NCBI GenBank assembly: GCA_020072645.1
Contig: JAIQGK010000015.1
Location: 1-64,000, forward strand
Length of the DNA stretch: 64,000 nucleotides
Direction of reading: 5' to 3'
Origin: Terriglobia bacterium
GTDB lineage: Bacteria; Acidobacteriota; Terriglobia; Terriglobales; Acidobacteriaceae
Numbering within the stretch: position 1 is the first letter of the stretch; each line of letters opens with the position of its first letter. Made by a program: the position numbers and the translations under genes. The notes beneath the pieces are model-generated. The model made no database searches and was not told where the DNA came from. It worked only from the letters and a program-made list of their open reading frames with translations. Positions 8,352 to 17,451 of the stretch are shown here, in pieces.

Positions 8352-8826
8352 GCGATGTGTTTTAAAATTCGCGTTGCTGTTCTTGTGCCTATTGACGGTA
8401 ATTGCCAGTCTTGAGGCCAGAGCTGAAACGGATGATGATTCGTCCGCTAAAGTGCTGGTATCACCTGAACAGGGCGAAGCACTGGCTGCATTTGCATTGC
8501 AATCGGAAAGGCGAATCCGCCACCCCAAGCCGGATTGCTCTCATCTGGTGCATCTGCTCTATTCGCGCGCCGGGCTTATTTACCCATATCAGGATTCACG
8601 CGTTTTGTATCGCGGCGTAAGCGATTTTGAGCGGGTAAAAATGCCGCAGCCTGGAGACCTCGCTGTGTGGCTGGGCCATGTGGGCATCGTGCTTTCGCCG
8701 CAAGAAAAGACGTTCCTCAGTTCTGTGCGCTCTGGAATTATTACTGAATCATGGACGGCGCCGCACTGGGTCCGACGCGGCCGTCCGCGTTTTTATCGTT
8801 ATCGCATGGTCCTGATGCCGACATGA
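8350..8826 (+). CDS. Secreted NlpC/P60-type cysteine peptidase
   Basis: 158 residues with a signal peptide (hydrophobic residues 5-19, cleavage near EARAE). The catalytic cysteine is C63 in PDCSHLVHLLYSRAG, and H110 in WLGHVGIVLSP is the second catalytic residue; PQPGDLAVW before it is the usual strand. The size matches a single minimal NlpC/P60 domain with no cell-wall-binding repeats. Such enzymes cut peptidoglycan stem peptides between D-Glu and the diamino acid. The stop overlaps the next start (ATGA), so the two are translated together. Confidence 0.8.
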   Translation: MRCVLKFALLFLCLLTVIASLEARAETDDDSSAKVLVSPEQGEALAAFALQSERRIRHPKPDCSHLVHLLYSRAGLIYPYQDSRVLYRGVSDFERVKMPQPGDLAVWLGHVGIVLSPQEKTFLSSVRSGIITESWTAPHWVRRGRPRFYRYRMVLMPT

Positions 8827-9503
8827 ACTTGCTCGCCAGGATCATGAACGATGATAACCTCCCGCAACTTGCAAGCCGACGTAATGCGCGTAGCGAGACC
8901 AATAGCGAACTTCCCTCCGCCGCTAATACCGACAGTGACGTTCCCAACTCGCAGCAAGAGCGCACTGACTCGTCAGTGCAAGACGCTCAGAACACGGACG
9001 AAAGCGATAATAGGTCTCCTTCCGTCGTCGCAGTCATTGCCCAACGCCAAATGCCGAGCAGACTACAAATCGAAGCGGCAATCATGGCAAACAGTAAAGC
9101 ACGAGCGAAACAATTGATCGCCGGTGAAACGCTAGACGTAGCGCGTCCATTCTCGGTTTTCAGCCGGTTGGAAGTGGAAAAAATAAAGGTCAAACATGAG
9201 AGAGGATTGGTAGTTCTTGAGATTGATGAAACGATGTGTCAGGAAGACGGGCGCATTTTGCCGCAAAGAACAGTGAAACGCGAGCTCTCGATTGTTCGAA
9301 GCAGCGACGGCGTTTGGGTAATCTCGGACACACAAGAGCGCACGTATGTGATGGAAGAACAAGCGTTGGGAATATTTGAGCATCAGGCAGAGTTGCTTCT
9401 CCGTCGCGCTCCCAACAGTAGCAATACCCGAATTATGGTGAAAGCCCTGGACCACCTGTACGATGAACAAACCGGCGAGCCGCAACGTGCCGCAATCAGG
9501 TAA
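8823..9503 (+). CDS. Hypothetical protein coupled to NlpC/P60 gene
   Basis: 226 residues. The start is ATG 8823 in an ATGA overlap with the previous stop; a longer frame upstream would run inside the peptidase gene. There is no signal peptide. Residues 20-70 are polar and low in complexity (Ser, Asn, Asp, Gln); residues 80-220 look folded, with alternating strands such as KHERGLVVLEID and VWVISDTQERTYV. I do not recognise the family. Translational coupling suggests it works with, or regulates, the peptidase. Confidence 0.6.
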   Translation: MNLLARIMNDDNLPQLASRRNARSETNSELPSAANTDSDVPNSQQERTDSSVQDAQNTDESDNRSPSVVAVIAQRQMPSRLQIEAAIMANSKARAKQLIAGETLDVARPFSVFSRLEVEKIKVKHERGLVVLEIDETMCQEDGRILPQRTVKRELSIVRSSDGVWVISDTQERTYVMEEQALGIFEHQAELLLRRAPNSSNTRIMVKALDHLYDEQTGEPQRAAIR

Positions 9504-9531
9504 ATCAGAGACCCCCCTCAAGAATGAGATC

Positions 9532-9786
9532 TTATGCGGTTGAATTTGAGTAAAGGTTCTTGTTCAGCCACTCTGCCACAGGTGTCTGCAAGGCGAAGTG
9601 GAGCTTGATCTCCTCACCATCAAGAACGCGCCACTGCGACGGATGAGAATACGCCTTACCGTGCGCATCGACCGCGCGAAATTCGACGGAATGGTTCTGA
9701 ATTCGATACTCATTACAAGGACCGCTATCCTTTGACGCAATTCTCAGGCTTTGCAGTCCTGACAGCACGATCCATTGATTTCGCAA
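9532..9786 (-). CDS. Small hypothetical protein
   Basis: 84 residues from TTG 9786, preferred because GGAGGGAG lies directly upstream; the frame extends only four codons further. It contains an IQNHSVEFRAVD strand and an EEIKLHFALQTPVAEWL helix and has no signal peptide or membrane segment. It is convergent with the preceding gene, 28 bp apart. No family recognised. Confidence 0.5.
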   Translation of the reverse strand: MRNQWIVLSGLQSLRIASKDSGPCNEYRIQNHSVEFRAVDAHGKAYSHPSQWRVLDGEEIKLHFALQTPVAEWLNKNLYSNSTA

Positions 9787-9971
9787 AACTCCCTCCAAAT
9801 AATTTCACCAAAGTTGAGCACCAGCAACGCAGATACTGGCTTAGCGTTGGTCTTCATAGTCTGATGATCCACCGAGTAAGGAGGTGTTGTCCGCAAAAAT
9901 GCCAAAGCGGTAATTAATTCAGCCAAGACCCTGATTTACTATGCATATTTGAAGATTTTCAGGGAGATGCA

Positions 9972-11195
9972 ATGTCACTGGCTGGGGCTGCTGCGCAACA
10001 AGATAAGTTACGGGTGCCAGGCATTGATCTGCTCCGCGGCCTTTGCATTGTGGCCGTGGTGCTGCACCACATTAATCTGAGGATCCATTTCCATGACAGC
10101 AGCCTGGGCCAGTTCATTGGCCCGGCAGCCAACCGTGCGCTGTTCTGGAACGGATATTACGGCGTTCGCATGTTCTTTGTCATCTCTGGGTTCCTGATCA
10201 CATCATGGTCATTGAAACGCTGGGGCAGACTCAGCCAGCTCAATATCCGCCAGTTTTACCAGATGCGATTTGCACGCATCATGCCGTGTCTTGCAGGGCT
10301 GCTGCTTATGCTGGTTTTGCTGGACCGGCTGAATGTTCCGCGCTTCGTCGTTAACACGCAACATACTTCGCTGGTACGCGCCTCGATTGCGGCCCTCACC
10401 TTCCACGTGAACTGGCTCGAAGCCAAAACCGGCTACCTGCCCGCTTCATGGGACGTGCTCTGGTCCCTCTCTGTGGAAGAGATGTTTTATGTTTTGTTCC
10501 CGATTATGTGCGTGCTCGTGCGAAAGCAGGCGCTCCTAATCGCCATGCTCGTCTGCTTTGTGATGACCGGCCCATTCTTTCGTGTACACACGCAAAATGA
10601 GCTTTGGGCCGACTATGGTTACCTTTCGTGTATGGACGGGATTGCCTTCGGCTGCCTGGCAGCCATGGTCGCCGCAAGAATCACATTGAACAAGAAAACA
10701 AACTTGGCATTCTCGATCACCGGCGCGCTCCTCTGCCTTCTCATCACCGTGTTTCGCGGAATTGCTGTCCGGCTCGCATTTTATAAAGCGGGCCTCGATG
10801 TGACGATCCTGGAGATTGGCAGCGCGCTCCTGCTGATCGCATTACAGCAGAACGCTGAGAGGCGTGTGGACAATTCAGATAAACCCACAGGCGCTTCTGG
10901 CTTGAACCGCATCAGTGTATATCTGCATCGTTCAACGGCTTTTCTGTGCTGGTTTGGACGCAACAGCTACGAGGTTTATCTCACTCACATGTTCGTGGTC
11001 TGGGCAATGGTGGGCTTGTTCTTCCATTTTCATCAGAGCATTCACCAGTCGCCGCTCTGGTTTCTCGCCACATTGGCATTAACGGGAGCGCTGGGACATG
11101 TGGTAGCCCGTTTTTATTCCGAGCCGCTTAACCACCAGTTGCGAACAAAGTTTTTGGCAACATCGCCAGCAAGGATCGCCGCCTCGGCAGACTGA
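9972..11195 (+). CDS. Membrane acyltransferase, acyltransferase-3 (OafA/YrhL-like) family
   Basis: 407 residues with about ten membrane segments. The first segment opens with GIDLLRGLCIVAVVLHH, whose R and HH match the conserved R/H of the family, followed by GVRMFFVISGFLIT and FYQMRFARIMP, both typical. These enzymes O-acylate sugars of surface polysaccharides or peptidoglycan using acyl-CoA. The start at 9972 has AGGGAGA seven bases upstream. There is no SGNH domain at the C-terminus. It stands alone, about 28 kb from the exopolysaccharide operon, so its substrate is unknown. Confidence 0.88.
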   Translation: MSLAGAAAQQDKLRVPGIDLLRGLCIVAVVLHHINLRIHFHDSSLGQFIGPAANRALFWNGYYGVRMFFVISGFLITSWSLKRWGRLSQLNIRQFYQMRFARIMPCLAGLLLMLVLLDRLNVPRFVVNTQHTSLVRASIAALTFHVNWLEAKTGYLPASWDVLWSLSVEEMFYVLFPIMCVLVRKQALLIAMLVCFVMTGPFFRVHTQNELWADYGYLSCMDGIAFGCLAAMVAARITLNKKTNLAFSITGALLCLLITVFRGIAVRLAFYKAGLDVTILEIGSALLLIALQQNAERRVDNSDKPTGASGLNRISVYLHRSTAFLCWFGRNSYEVYLTHMFVVWAMVGLFFHFHQSIHQSPLWFLATLALTGALGHVVARFYSEPLNHQLRTKFLATSPARIAASAD

Positions 11196-11425
11196 TAGAT
11201 AGACAATCGGACAAAATTTTCTCTCTGCGCAACTCCGCAGCGTCATAAAAGTTGCATGATTTTCTGAGACCCTTTAGTAACTGCAATCCAGCAACTTACA
11301 TTGCTGCTCCGGGTTTCATGGAGCGGAACCATTCTCAGAACTTGACCGGCTGGAACAAAGAACACCATGATGGTCGCGGTTCCGTGCCCTGGGAAAATGC
11401 AAATTGAGAGGAGAACACCCACAAA

Positions 11426-11815
11426 ATGAAGAAAGCGCTGATTCCACTTTTTATCGTAGCTCTGATGATCTACGTTGCACCCTCAGCCCACGCCGATAAC
11501 TGGGTTTACCTCGGTCAGGCCCACGTTGACGGCCAGCATGACCATGACAATATTGAAGTGGGAAAGGCCTCCGGCCGTTACCGCTTCCTGCAGATCCGGA
11601 TTAAGAATGCCCCCATCGAGTTCGACCGCATTGTGGTCCACTATGGCGACGGCGAGCCGGAAGTTCTGCAGGTGCGCGATGTGATCCGGCGGGGCGGGCA
11701 CAGCCGCGCCATAGCTTTGCAAGGCGACCGCTTTGTGAAAAGCTTTGAGCTGTGGTACGGCAAAGCCCATCCCAACTCAGGCAAGCCCGAGTTGACGCTC
11801 TGGGGACAACGCTAG
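11426..11815 (+). CDS. Small secreted protein, probable beta-sandwich
   Basis: 129 residues with a clear signal peptide (KKALIPLFIVALMIYVAPSAHA). The mature part reads as alternating beta strands (NWVYLGQAHVDG, YRFLQIRIKNAPIEFDRIVVHY, VLQVRDVIRRGGHSRAIAL, FVKSFELWYG) ending in ELTLWGQR. This resembles the DUF2541-like secreted proteins; I give that as a resemblance only. AGGAGA precedes the start by 10 bp. A strong rho-independent terminator follows, so it is a single-gene unit. Confidence 0.65.
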   Translation: MKKALIPLFIVALMIYVAPSAHADNWVYLGQAHVDGQHDHDNIEVGKASGRYRFLQIRIKNAPIEFDRIVVHYGDGEPEVLQVRDVIRRGGHSRAIALQGDRFVKSFELWYGKAHPNSGKPELTLWGQR

Positions 11816-11834
11816 TGCGACCGTATTAAGCGGA

Positions 11835-11864
11835 AAGGCCTCGATGTTCGAGGCCTTCTTTTTA
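11835..11864 (+). terminator. Rho-independent terminator
   Basis: AAGGCCTCGA and TCGAGGCCTT form a 10-bp perfect stem with a TGT loop, followed by CTTTTTAA. It ends the small secreted-protein gene and also separates it from the convergent response-regulator gene. Confidence 0.85.
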
Positions 11865-11886
11865 ATTATGGGCATTGCGGTCGTCT

Positions 11887-13257
11887 TCATTCTCCTTCGT
11901 CCGCCACTCCGAGTTTGCCCAGCCTGTACCTGAGCGCATTGCGCGAGAGCCCCAGCAGGCGCGCAGCCTGGCTCTTGTTGCCGTTCGCCCGTTTCAGGGC
12001 TTCGCGGATCATATTGTCTTCCCACTGCTCCAGAGTCATTCCTTCGGGAAGAAATTGATCGGCAGGGGTTGACGCTGCGGCAGCTTTGCTCTGCCTTGTA
12101 TCCAGGTGGATGTCTTTCTCATCGATCATCCTTCCCAATGACAATGCCACCGCGCGCTCGATGCAATTTTCAAGCTGGCGAATGTTTCCCGGCCAGTGAT
12201 ATTCCATTAATGCGTCGAGTGCGGGGGGCGTGATGCCTTCAATTTCTTTTTCGCTGTCAGCAGCAAATCGAGCTAGAAAATGGTTCACCAGGTCAGGAAT
12301 ATCTTCTTTGTGTTCCCGCAGCGGCGGAATATCGATCGGCACAACGTTCAGCCGATAATAAAGATCCTCGCGGAAGGTTCCTTCTTCTAATGCGGCGCGC
12401 AGGTCGCGATTGGTTGCGGCAATCATTCTTATATCAACTTTCAGCGTTTTTGTACCGCCCAGGCGCTCAAACTCGCGTTCCTGCAAGACACGCAGCAGCT
12501 TTACCTGAATGGCCGCCGGCACGTCGCCGATTTCATCGAGAAAGAGAGTGCCCTTATCGGCCAATTCGAACTTGCCCGGCTTGCTAGCCAATGCGCCGGT
12601 AAATGCGCCACGCTCAAAGCCAAAGAGCTCACTTTCAAAAAGTGTGTCCGGGATGGCAGTGCTGTTGATCTTGATGAACGGGCCGGATGCCCGTCGCGAA
12701 TTCTGGTGGATGGCCCGCGCGATCAGATCTTTGCCCACGCCGCTCTCACCCCCGATAAGTACCGTGGAATTTGTTGGCGCTACGCGCTCGACCAATGCAA
12801 GCACTTCCTGCATCTTCTTGCTCCGGCCCACAATGTTCTGGAAGTGGTACCGCTTGCCCAGGGCCTCTTTCAGACGCACGTTTTCATCGCGCACCTGCTG
12901 GACATCGAGCTCCTTATTGATGACCAGCTTCATCTCAGCCATGGTGAAGGGTTTCAACACATAGTCGCTGGCGCCAGCTTTCATTGCGTCCACAGCGGTC
13001 TCAACGCTGCCATAAGCCGTCATTACGATGAACGGCAGAGCGGGATTCAGTCGCTTCCCTTCCTGGAGGAACTCCAGACCGTTCATACCCGGCAGCTTCA
13101 GGTCCGTCACCACTATGTCAGCCGATTCCTTACGCAGGTGCCGCAGGCCGGTCTCGGCATCGCCCGCCGTCTGGACGCTGTGTCCGTCTTCGCCCAGGCT
13201 GATCTCCAACAGCCGCCGCATGCGTGGCTCGTCTTCAACGATAAGGATATTCGCCAT
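11887..13257 (-). CDS. Sigma-54-dependent response regulator (NtrC family)
   Basis: 456 residues in three parts: a receiver domain (1-120, phosphoacceptor D52 in VVTDLKLPG), an AAA+ domain (about 140-370) with Walker A GGESGVGKDLIA and the sigma-54 contact loop GAFTGA near 215, and a Fis-type helix-turn-helix at the end (NKSQAARLLGLSRNALRYRL). It activates sigma-54 promoters when phosphorylated. The partner is surely the histidine kinase encoded 165 bp upstream on the same strand. No convincing -24/-12 promoter was found nearby, so the regulon is unknown. Confidence 0.92.
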   Translation of the reverse strand: MANILIVEDEPRMRRLLEISLGEDGHSVQTAGDAETGLRHLRKESADIVVTDLKLPGMNGLEFLQEGKRLNPALPFIVMTAYGSVETAVDAMKAGASDYVLKPFTMAEMKLVINKELDVQQVRDENVRLKEALGKRYHFQNIVGRSKKMQEVLALVERVAPTNSTVLIGGESGVGKDLIARAIHQNSRRASGPFIKINSTAIPDTLFESELFGFERGAFTGALASKPGKFELADKGTLFLDEIGDVPAAIQVKLLRVLQEREFERLGGTKTLKVDIRMIAATNRDLRAALEEGTFREDLYYRLNVVPIDIPPLREHKEDIPDLVNHFLARFAADSEKEIEGITPPALDALMEYHWPGNIRQLENCIERAVALSLGRMIDEKDIHLDTRQSKAAAASTPADQFLPEGMTLEQWEDNMIREALKRANGNKSQAARLLGLSRNALRYRLGKLGVADEGE

Positions 13258-13422
13258 ATTTTTTTATCCCAAACCCCGGGTTGCGGGTGAGGGATCACTA
13301 TTCCCTAACGATCTGCTGATATAGATCAACCCTATTTCACACCCTTAGTTTTATGGATAAATTTCTGTTACGGCCCTTGGAGAACAGCTTTCTCCGTGCC
13401 TCCGCGTTTCCGTGGCGGGATT

Positions 13423-14697
13423 TTAATTTGTTGCGCCTGTCTCAGTCTCTACCGCCACCGGAAATGTGACCCGAAAACATGCGCCATGTCCCGCTTCACT
13501 TACCAGCTTGAGTGATCCGCCATGCGCATCAACAATTTTGGAGACAATCGCCAAGCCCAGCCCGACTCCGGACTTCTTCGTGGTGACAAATGGATTGAAT
13601 ATCTGCTCTTTCAATTCCGGTGGAACGCCTGGACCGCTATCTTCAATCTCCACCACAACGCCTCGCGCTTCAGCAGTTTCATCGGACGCACGGAGCCTCA
13701 CGCGTAGATCGCCGCCTTCTTCACCCATGGCTTCGCAGGCGTTCATGAATAAGTTGGTAAAGACCTGATCGCACAAATCATGGTCCAGCATGACTTGCGG
13801 CAAGCCGGGAGCAAAGTCACGCTTTATTCTGACCTTTTTGCATGCGCCCTGTTCAGAAACCGTCTTCAGGCAACGCTCCACCACCGTGGCCAGGTCATGC
13901 GAGCCCAGATCAAGCTGGGAGGGCCGCGCAAAATCGAGAAATCGACTCACCAGGGCGCTCACGCGATTCACTTCAGTGTAAATATATCCGGCAAGTTCTT
14001 TCGCGAGCGGATTCGATTCATCTATTTTTTGCGCAAGTATTTCCGCCGAGCCCTTGATCACACCCAGTGGATTGCGTATCTCATGGGCCAAACCGGCAGA
14101 AAGCTGGCCGAGCGCCGCCAGCCTTTCCGCTCTGCGCGCCTCGTCCTGCGCAAGCTTAAGGTTACGATTCGCCTCGGTGAGCGTTTCAGAAAGGACCTGA
14201 TACCGCCGCACCTGCACCCTGTACTGCATCACGAAGCGATTTACCGTCATGGCTACAAAAAAGAAGAACAGGACACGCATTAACAGCTCAGACAGGCTGC
14301 TGGCTGTGATGGTGAAGTGCAGATTCGCCTGATACAGATATGAGCTATAAGCCACTGACGCAGCCAATGTCCACAGCAGCGTTCCAACGGGCCCAAAATA
14401 CATGGCTGCGGTCATTACCGGCAGGTAGTAGATCGGATAGTAGCCGCTATTGATGGCCGCTGGATCGCCCGTGTGGTTGATTAGAACGGTGGCAAGAACA
14501 ATCTTGATGAGCACGGCCATTGCCGGCCCCGGCTTTCCCGCACGCCGTACGAATTGCGTCTCCAGCAATTGCGAGATCCCGATGATCAGCAGAATCAGCT
14601 GCTTGTGTAATTCGGCAACCGGCGGAATAAGCGCAAGTCCGCCAAGAAAGATGAGCCAAAGAACATCAAGCCAGCGCGGAGTAGCGCGTTCTGTCAT
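13423..14697 (-). CDS. Membrane sensor histidine kinase
   Basis: 424 residues. Four to five membrane segments fill residues 10-155, with very short outside loops, so the signal is probably sensed in or at the membrane. A coiled linker (160-195) leads to the HisKA domain with H205 in SAGLAHEIRNPLG, then HATPase_c with NACEAMGEEGG (N box), IEDSGPGVP (G1) and GVGLGLAIV (G2). It resembles AtoS/ZraS kinases that partner NtrC-type regulators; the next gene on the strand is one. Confidence 0.9.
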   Translation of the reverse strand: MTERATPRWLDVLWLIFLGGLALIPPVAELHKQLILLIIGISQLLETQFVRRAGKPGPAMAVLIKIVLATVLINHTGDPAAINSGYYPIYYLPVMTAAMYFGPVGTLLWTLAASVAYSSYLYQANLHFTITASSLSELLMRVLFFFFVAMTVNRFVMQYRVQVRRYQVLSETLTEANRNLKLAQDEARRAERLAALGQLSAGLAHEIRNPLGVIKGSAEILAQKIDESNPLAKELAGYIYTEVNRVSALVSRFLDFARPSQLDLGSHDLATVVERCLKTVSEQGACKKVRIKRDFAPGLPQVMLDHDLCDQVFTNLFMNACEAMGEEGGDLRVRLRASDETAEARGVVVEIEDSGPGVPPELKEQIFNPFVTTKKSGVGLGLAIVSKIVDAHGGSLKLVSEAGHGACFRVTFPVAVETETGATN

Positions 14698-14753
14698 AGG
14701 GAAGATTTGAATGTATCACGAGTAAGGCGATGCCCGGGAGACCCGCTGGAGAG

Positions 14754-16649
14754 TCAATTCTCTTTATCAAGTATTGCTCGAATTTTTGCGCTTAATGCTT
14801 GGAAAGTAAACGGCTTTTGCAGGAAGCATGCTGGGTCAAGGGCGATGCCATGGCGCCATACCGCATCATCAGCGTATCCCGAAATAATCAGCACGCTTGT
14901 ACCGGGACGCGTCTTGCGTACGTGGTCCACTAATCCACGGCCACTTAGCCTTGGCATGACGATATCGGAGATTAGCAATGAGATAGGCCCTGCGTGGCGA
15001 TCGCAGATCTCAATCGCTTCTTTGCCGTCGCTGGCCGACAGAACTCGATAACCGCAACTCTCCAGATATTCGCATGAGGCGTTGCGCAGATCTTCTTCGT
15101 TATCAACCACCAGGATGGTTTCGTGTCCGGGCACGTGCGACCTTTTCCGCAATTCTGCCGGTGCGGGATTTAGATCGCTACCAACAACCAGCGGCAGATA
15201 AACACTGAAGGTGGAACCCCGCTGCGCTTCCGACGTTACCGTAATGTAGCCGCCGCTTTGCTTGACGATGCCGTAAACGGTGGAAAGTCCTAACCCCGAA
15301 CCGGTTTTTTTTGTAGTAAAGAATGGCTCGAAAATCCGCGATTGCACTTCCTGGCTCATGCCACCGCCAGTATCGCTCACGGACAAGCGCGCATAGTTGC
15401 CCGGAGGCAGTTCGGGCTGATCAGTGGAACTCTCATACCGGTCAATGGTAATCGTAAGGGTTCCACCTTCGGGCATCGCTTCACGGGCATTTGCCGTCAG
15501 ATTCATGATCACCTGCTCCATCTGGCTCTGGTCCGCGCGCACCAAACCAACATTCTTTGCGGCTTGAATGCTGATTTGCACTTCCGCGCCCACCAGGCAA
15601 TCCACCATGCTGGTGAGACCTTCCAGTACCATGGCCAGATCCAGTAACTTGAGTGACATGACCTGTTTGCGTCCAAAGGCAAGCAGTTGGCGAGTAAGGG
15701 ACGCCGCCTTTTCAGTGGCTGAAATGATTTTCTCCGCCCGCCCGCGTTCCGCCGGGCCGGATGCGCTGGATTCAAGTAGTTCCGCGTGACCGCTGATAAT
15801 CCCAAGGATATTGTTGAAATCGTGGGCTACACCGCCCGCCAGGCGGCCCACGGCTTCCATTTTTTGTGAATCTCGCAGTTGTTCTTCCATGTCCTGCTGT
15901 TCGGTGATGTCACGCAACATGGCCAGATGCTGGCCGGGAAGAATATTCGCGGTAAAACAATAATCTACGAGCCTTCGCGACCCATCCTTCAGGTGCGCCC
16001 AGAACTGACCACGACCGCTCTCGGACGCGTTGAGCTCTGCCCACACCTGCTCAAACCCCTTTTCGCAAAAGTCGCAAATGCGGCAACCGATCAGTTCATT
16101 GCGTGAGAGATTCACCAGCGCCCCTGCCGCGGCATTAGCTTCCAGGCAGGTGCCGTCATCGGCAAAAATAACGATGCCCTCCAGAGAGTTCTCAAAAATG
16201 GCCCGGACCGTGGCCTCGCTCTGCCGAAGTGCTTCTTCAGACCGTTTGCGCTCAATAGCATAACGAATTGAGCGCAGTAACAGCCGTCCATCGAACGTGC
16301 CTTTTACCAGATAATCCTGCGCGCCCTCGCGTACGGTCTTAATGGCTAGTTCCTCGTCATCGGAGCCGCTCAGTACCAGTATGGCGGCGAGAGACGCTGC
16401 TTGCCGGATTCGATAAAAGGTCTGATAACCCGCGCTATCTTCAAGGTTGAGATCGAGCAGAATTACGTCAGGATGGTTCCTTTCAAGGTGTCGTAAAGCC
16501 TCAGACAATCGGGCGACGTGCTGGCATTGCAACGTCGCGGTAGGTAAACGCAGCAATCCCGTGATGAACTTCGCATCGAGCGCATTGTCTTCGACCAGCA
16601 GCACTCGAAGGAGTTCCGTTTGTCGTGAATCCATTACCAGCGTTGACAT
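14754..16649 (-). CDS. Hybrid histidine kinase (REC-PAS-HisKA-HATPase-REC)
   Basis: 631 residues from ATG 16649, preferred over a GTG 12 bp upstream that would sit directly on the AGGGGA. Domains in order: receiver with LLDLNL and a following GAQDYLVKG (about 15-135), PAS (150-260, FENSLEGIVIFADDG), HisKA with GGVAHDFNNILG, HATPase_c with NAREAMPEGG and GSGLGLSTVYG, and a second receiver with LLISDIVMPRLSG. It has no membrane segment. With receivers at both ends it can take and pass phosphate; the adjacent HPt protein is a likely acceptor. Confidence 0.9.
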   Translation of the reverse strand: MSTLVMDSRQTELLRVLLVEDNALDAKFITGLLRLPTATLQCQHVARLSEALRHLERNHPDVILLDLNLEDSAGYQTFYRIRQAASLAAILVLSGSDDEELAIKTVREGAQDYLVKGTFDGRLLLRSIRYAIERKRSEEALRQSEATVRAIFENSLEGIVIFADDGTCLEANAAAGALVNLSRNELIGCRICDFCEKGFEQVWAELNASESGRGQFWAHLKDGSRRLVDYCFTANILPGQHLAMLRDITEQQDMEEQLRDSQKMEAVGRLAGGVAHDFNNILGIISGHAELLESSASGPAERGRAEKIISATEKAASLTRQLLAFGRKQVMSLKLLDLAMVLEGLTSMVDCLVGAEVQISIQAAKNVGLVRADQSQMEQVIMNLTANAREAMPEGGTLTITIDRYESSTDQPELPPGNYARLSVSDTGGGMSQEVQSRIFEPFFTTKKTGSGLGLSTVYGIVKQSGGYITVTSEAQRGSTFSVYLPLVVGSDLNPAPAELRKRSHVPGHETILVVDNEEDLRNASCEYLESCGYRVLSASDGKEAIEICDRHAGPISLLISDIVMPRLSGRGLVDHVRKTRPGTSVLIISGYADDAVWRHGIALDPACFLQKPFTFQALSAKIRAILDKEN

Positions 16650-16710
16650 CTTTAGATCCACTCCCCTGAACTTCTATTCGTGCAACCTACGTGGGCACGG
16701 CAGCAGTTCG

Positions 16711-17151
16711 TTAATGCTGAGCCCCGTCCCGCACCATGGCACGCAATGTTTGCTGCAATTCGGAGATTTCTTGCCGCAATTTCTGTAACAAATTGCCCGT
16801 TTCAGCCATTGCGCCGACCCGTCCGCTTTCTTCCAGCCTAAGCGCAATATTGGCCGCTCTATGTGCGGAAAATTGAAGCATTGATCCTTTAATCTTGTGG
16901 CTGGCCTTTTCCAGGTCGGAAGGCGAACCATGCTTGATTGCTTTTTCGATTTTTGCCAGCATCTCTGGAACTTCCGCGGCAAATACATCCACTAACTCAC
17001 GGAGCAGGGTCACATCACCATGTAGGCGGTCCCACAATGCGTCCGGATCCAAATGCTCGCTATTCAAATGATTCAACCGTGCCACTGGTAGCAGCACATT
17101 GACAATTATCTCTCGATTTAATTTAAGGGTACCCTGTTTTTCAATAACCAA
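16711..17151 (-). CDS. Histidine phosphotransfer (HPt) protein
   Basis: 146 residues from TTG 17151, with AGGAGA ten bases upstream; internal starts have weaker sites. The HPt four-helix bundle spans about residues 38-130, with the phosphate-accepting H85 in KASHKIKGSMLQF. HPt proteins shuttle phosphate between receiver domains. It is the first gene of the four-gene phosphorelay unit, 61 bp before the hybrid kinase, which has two receivers. Confidence 0.85.
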   Translation of the reverse strand: MVIEKQGTLKLNREIIVNVLLPVARLNHLNSEHLDPDALWDRLHGDVTLLRELVDVFAAEVPEMLAKIEKAIKHGSPSDLEKASHKIKGSMLQFSAHRAANIALRLEESGRVGAMAETGNLLQKLRQEISELQQTLRAMVRDGAQH

Positions 17152-17451
17152 GGGCAGATTTCTCCTGAGCCGCCGACAAAACCGTTTGTTTTGCCCAGAT
17201 TGAATTAAGATAATTCGCTATGATCGATACATAGCGTGGCGATTGTTTTTTTTGTGCTTTCCAAAACCGAACAGTATAAGCAGATTGACTTCAATTATTG
17301 TCAATGCTGAGCCGGCTTTGCCTTAGCGTTTCAGCGCGTTTTCTAAGAAGAAACAAATGTCGATCTCTCTAATGGCAGTACAAGAGCCTTCTAAGGCAGC
17401 TTATTACCTATAGCAAACGTCCAGAGCACTATAGAGTCTTCCGAGGAGTTC
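17152..17451. other. Divergent intergenic region before the MgtA-like gene
   Basis: 300 bp without a gene. It holds ATTGAC (17284-17289) and GTCAAT (17300-17305) as a spaced inverted repeat. I looked for an M-box magnesium riboswitch before the ATPase gene and did not see its conserved core. The promoter of the HPt operon must lie in the left part. Confidence 0.45.

Noticed and set aside
17152-17451. M-box magnesium riboswitch before the MgtA-like gene
   Set aside because: The conserved core strings of the M-box are not present in this 300-bp region.
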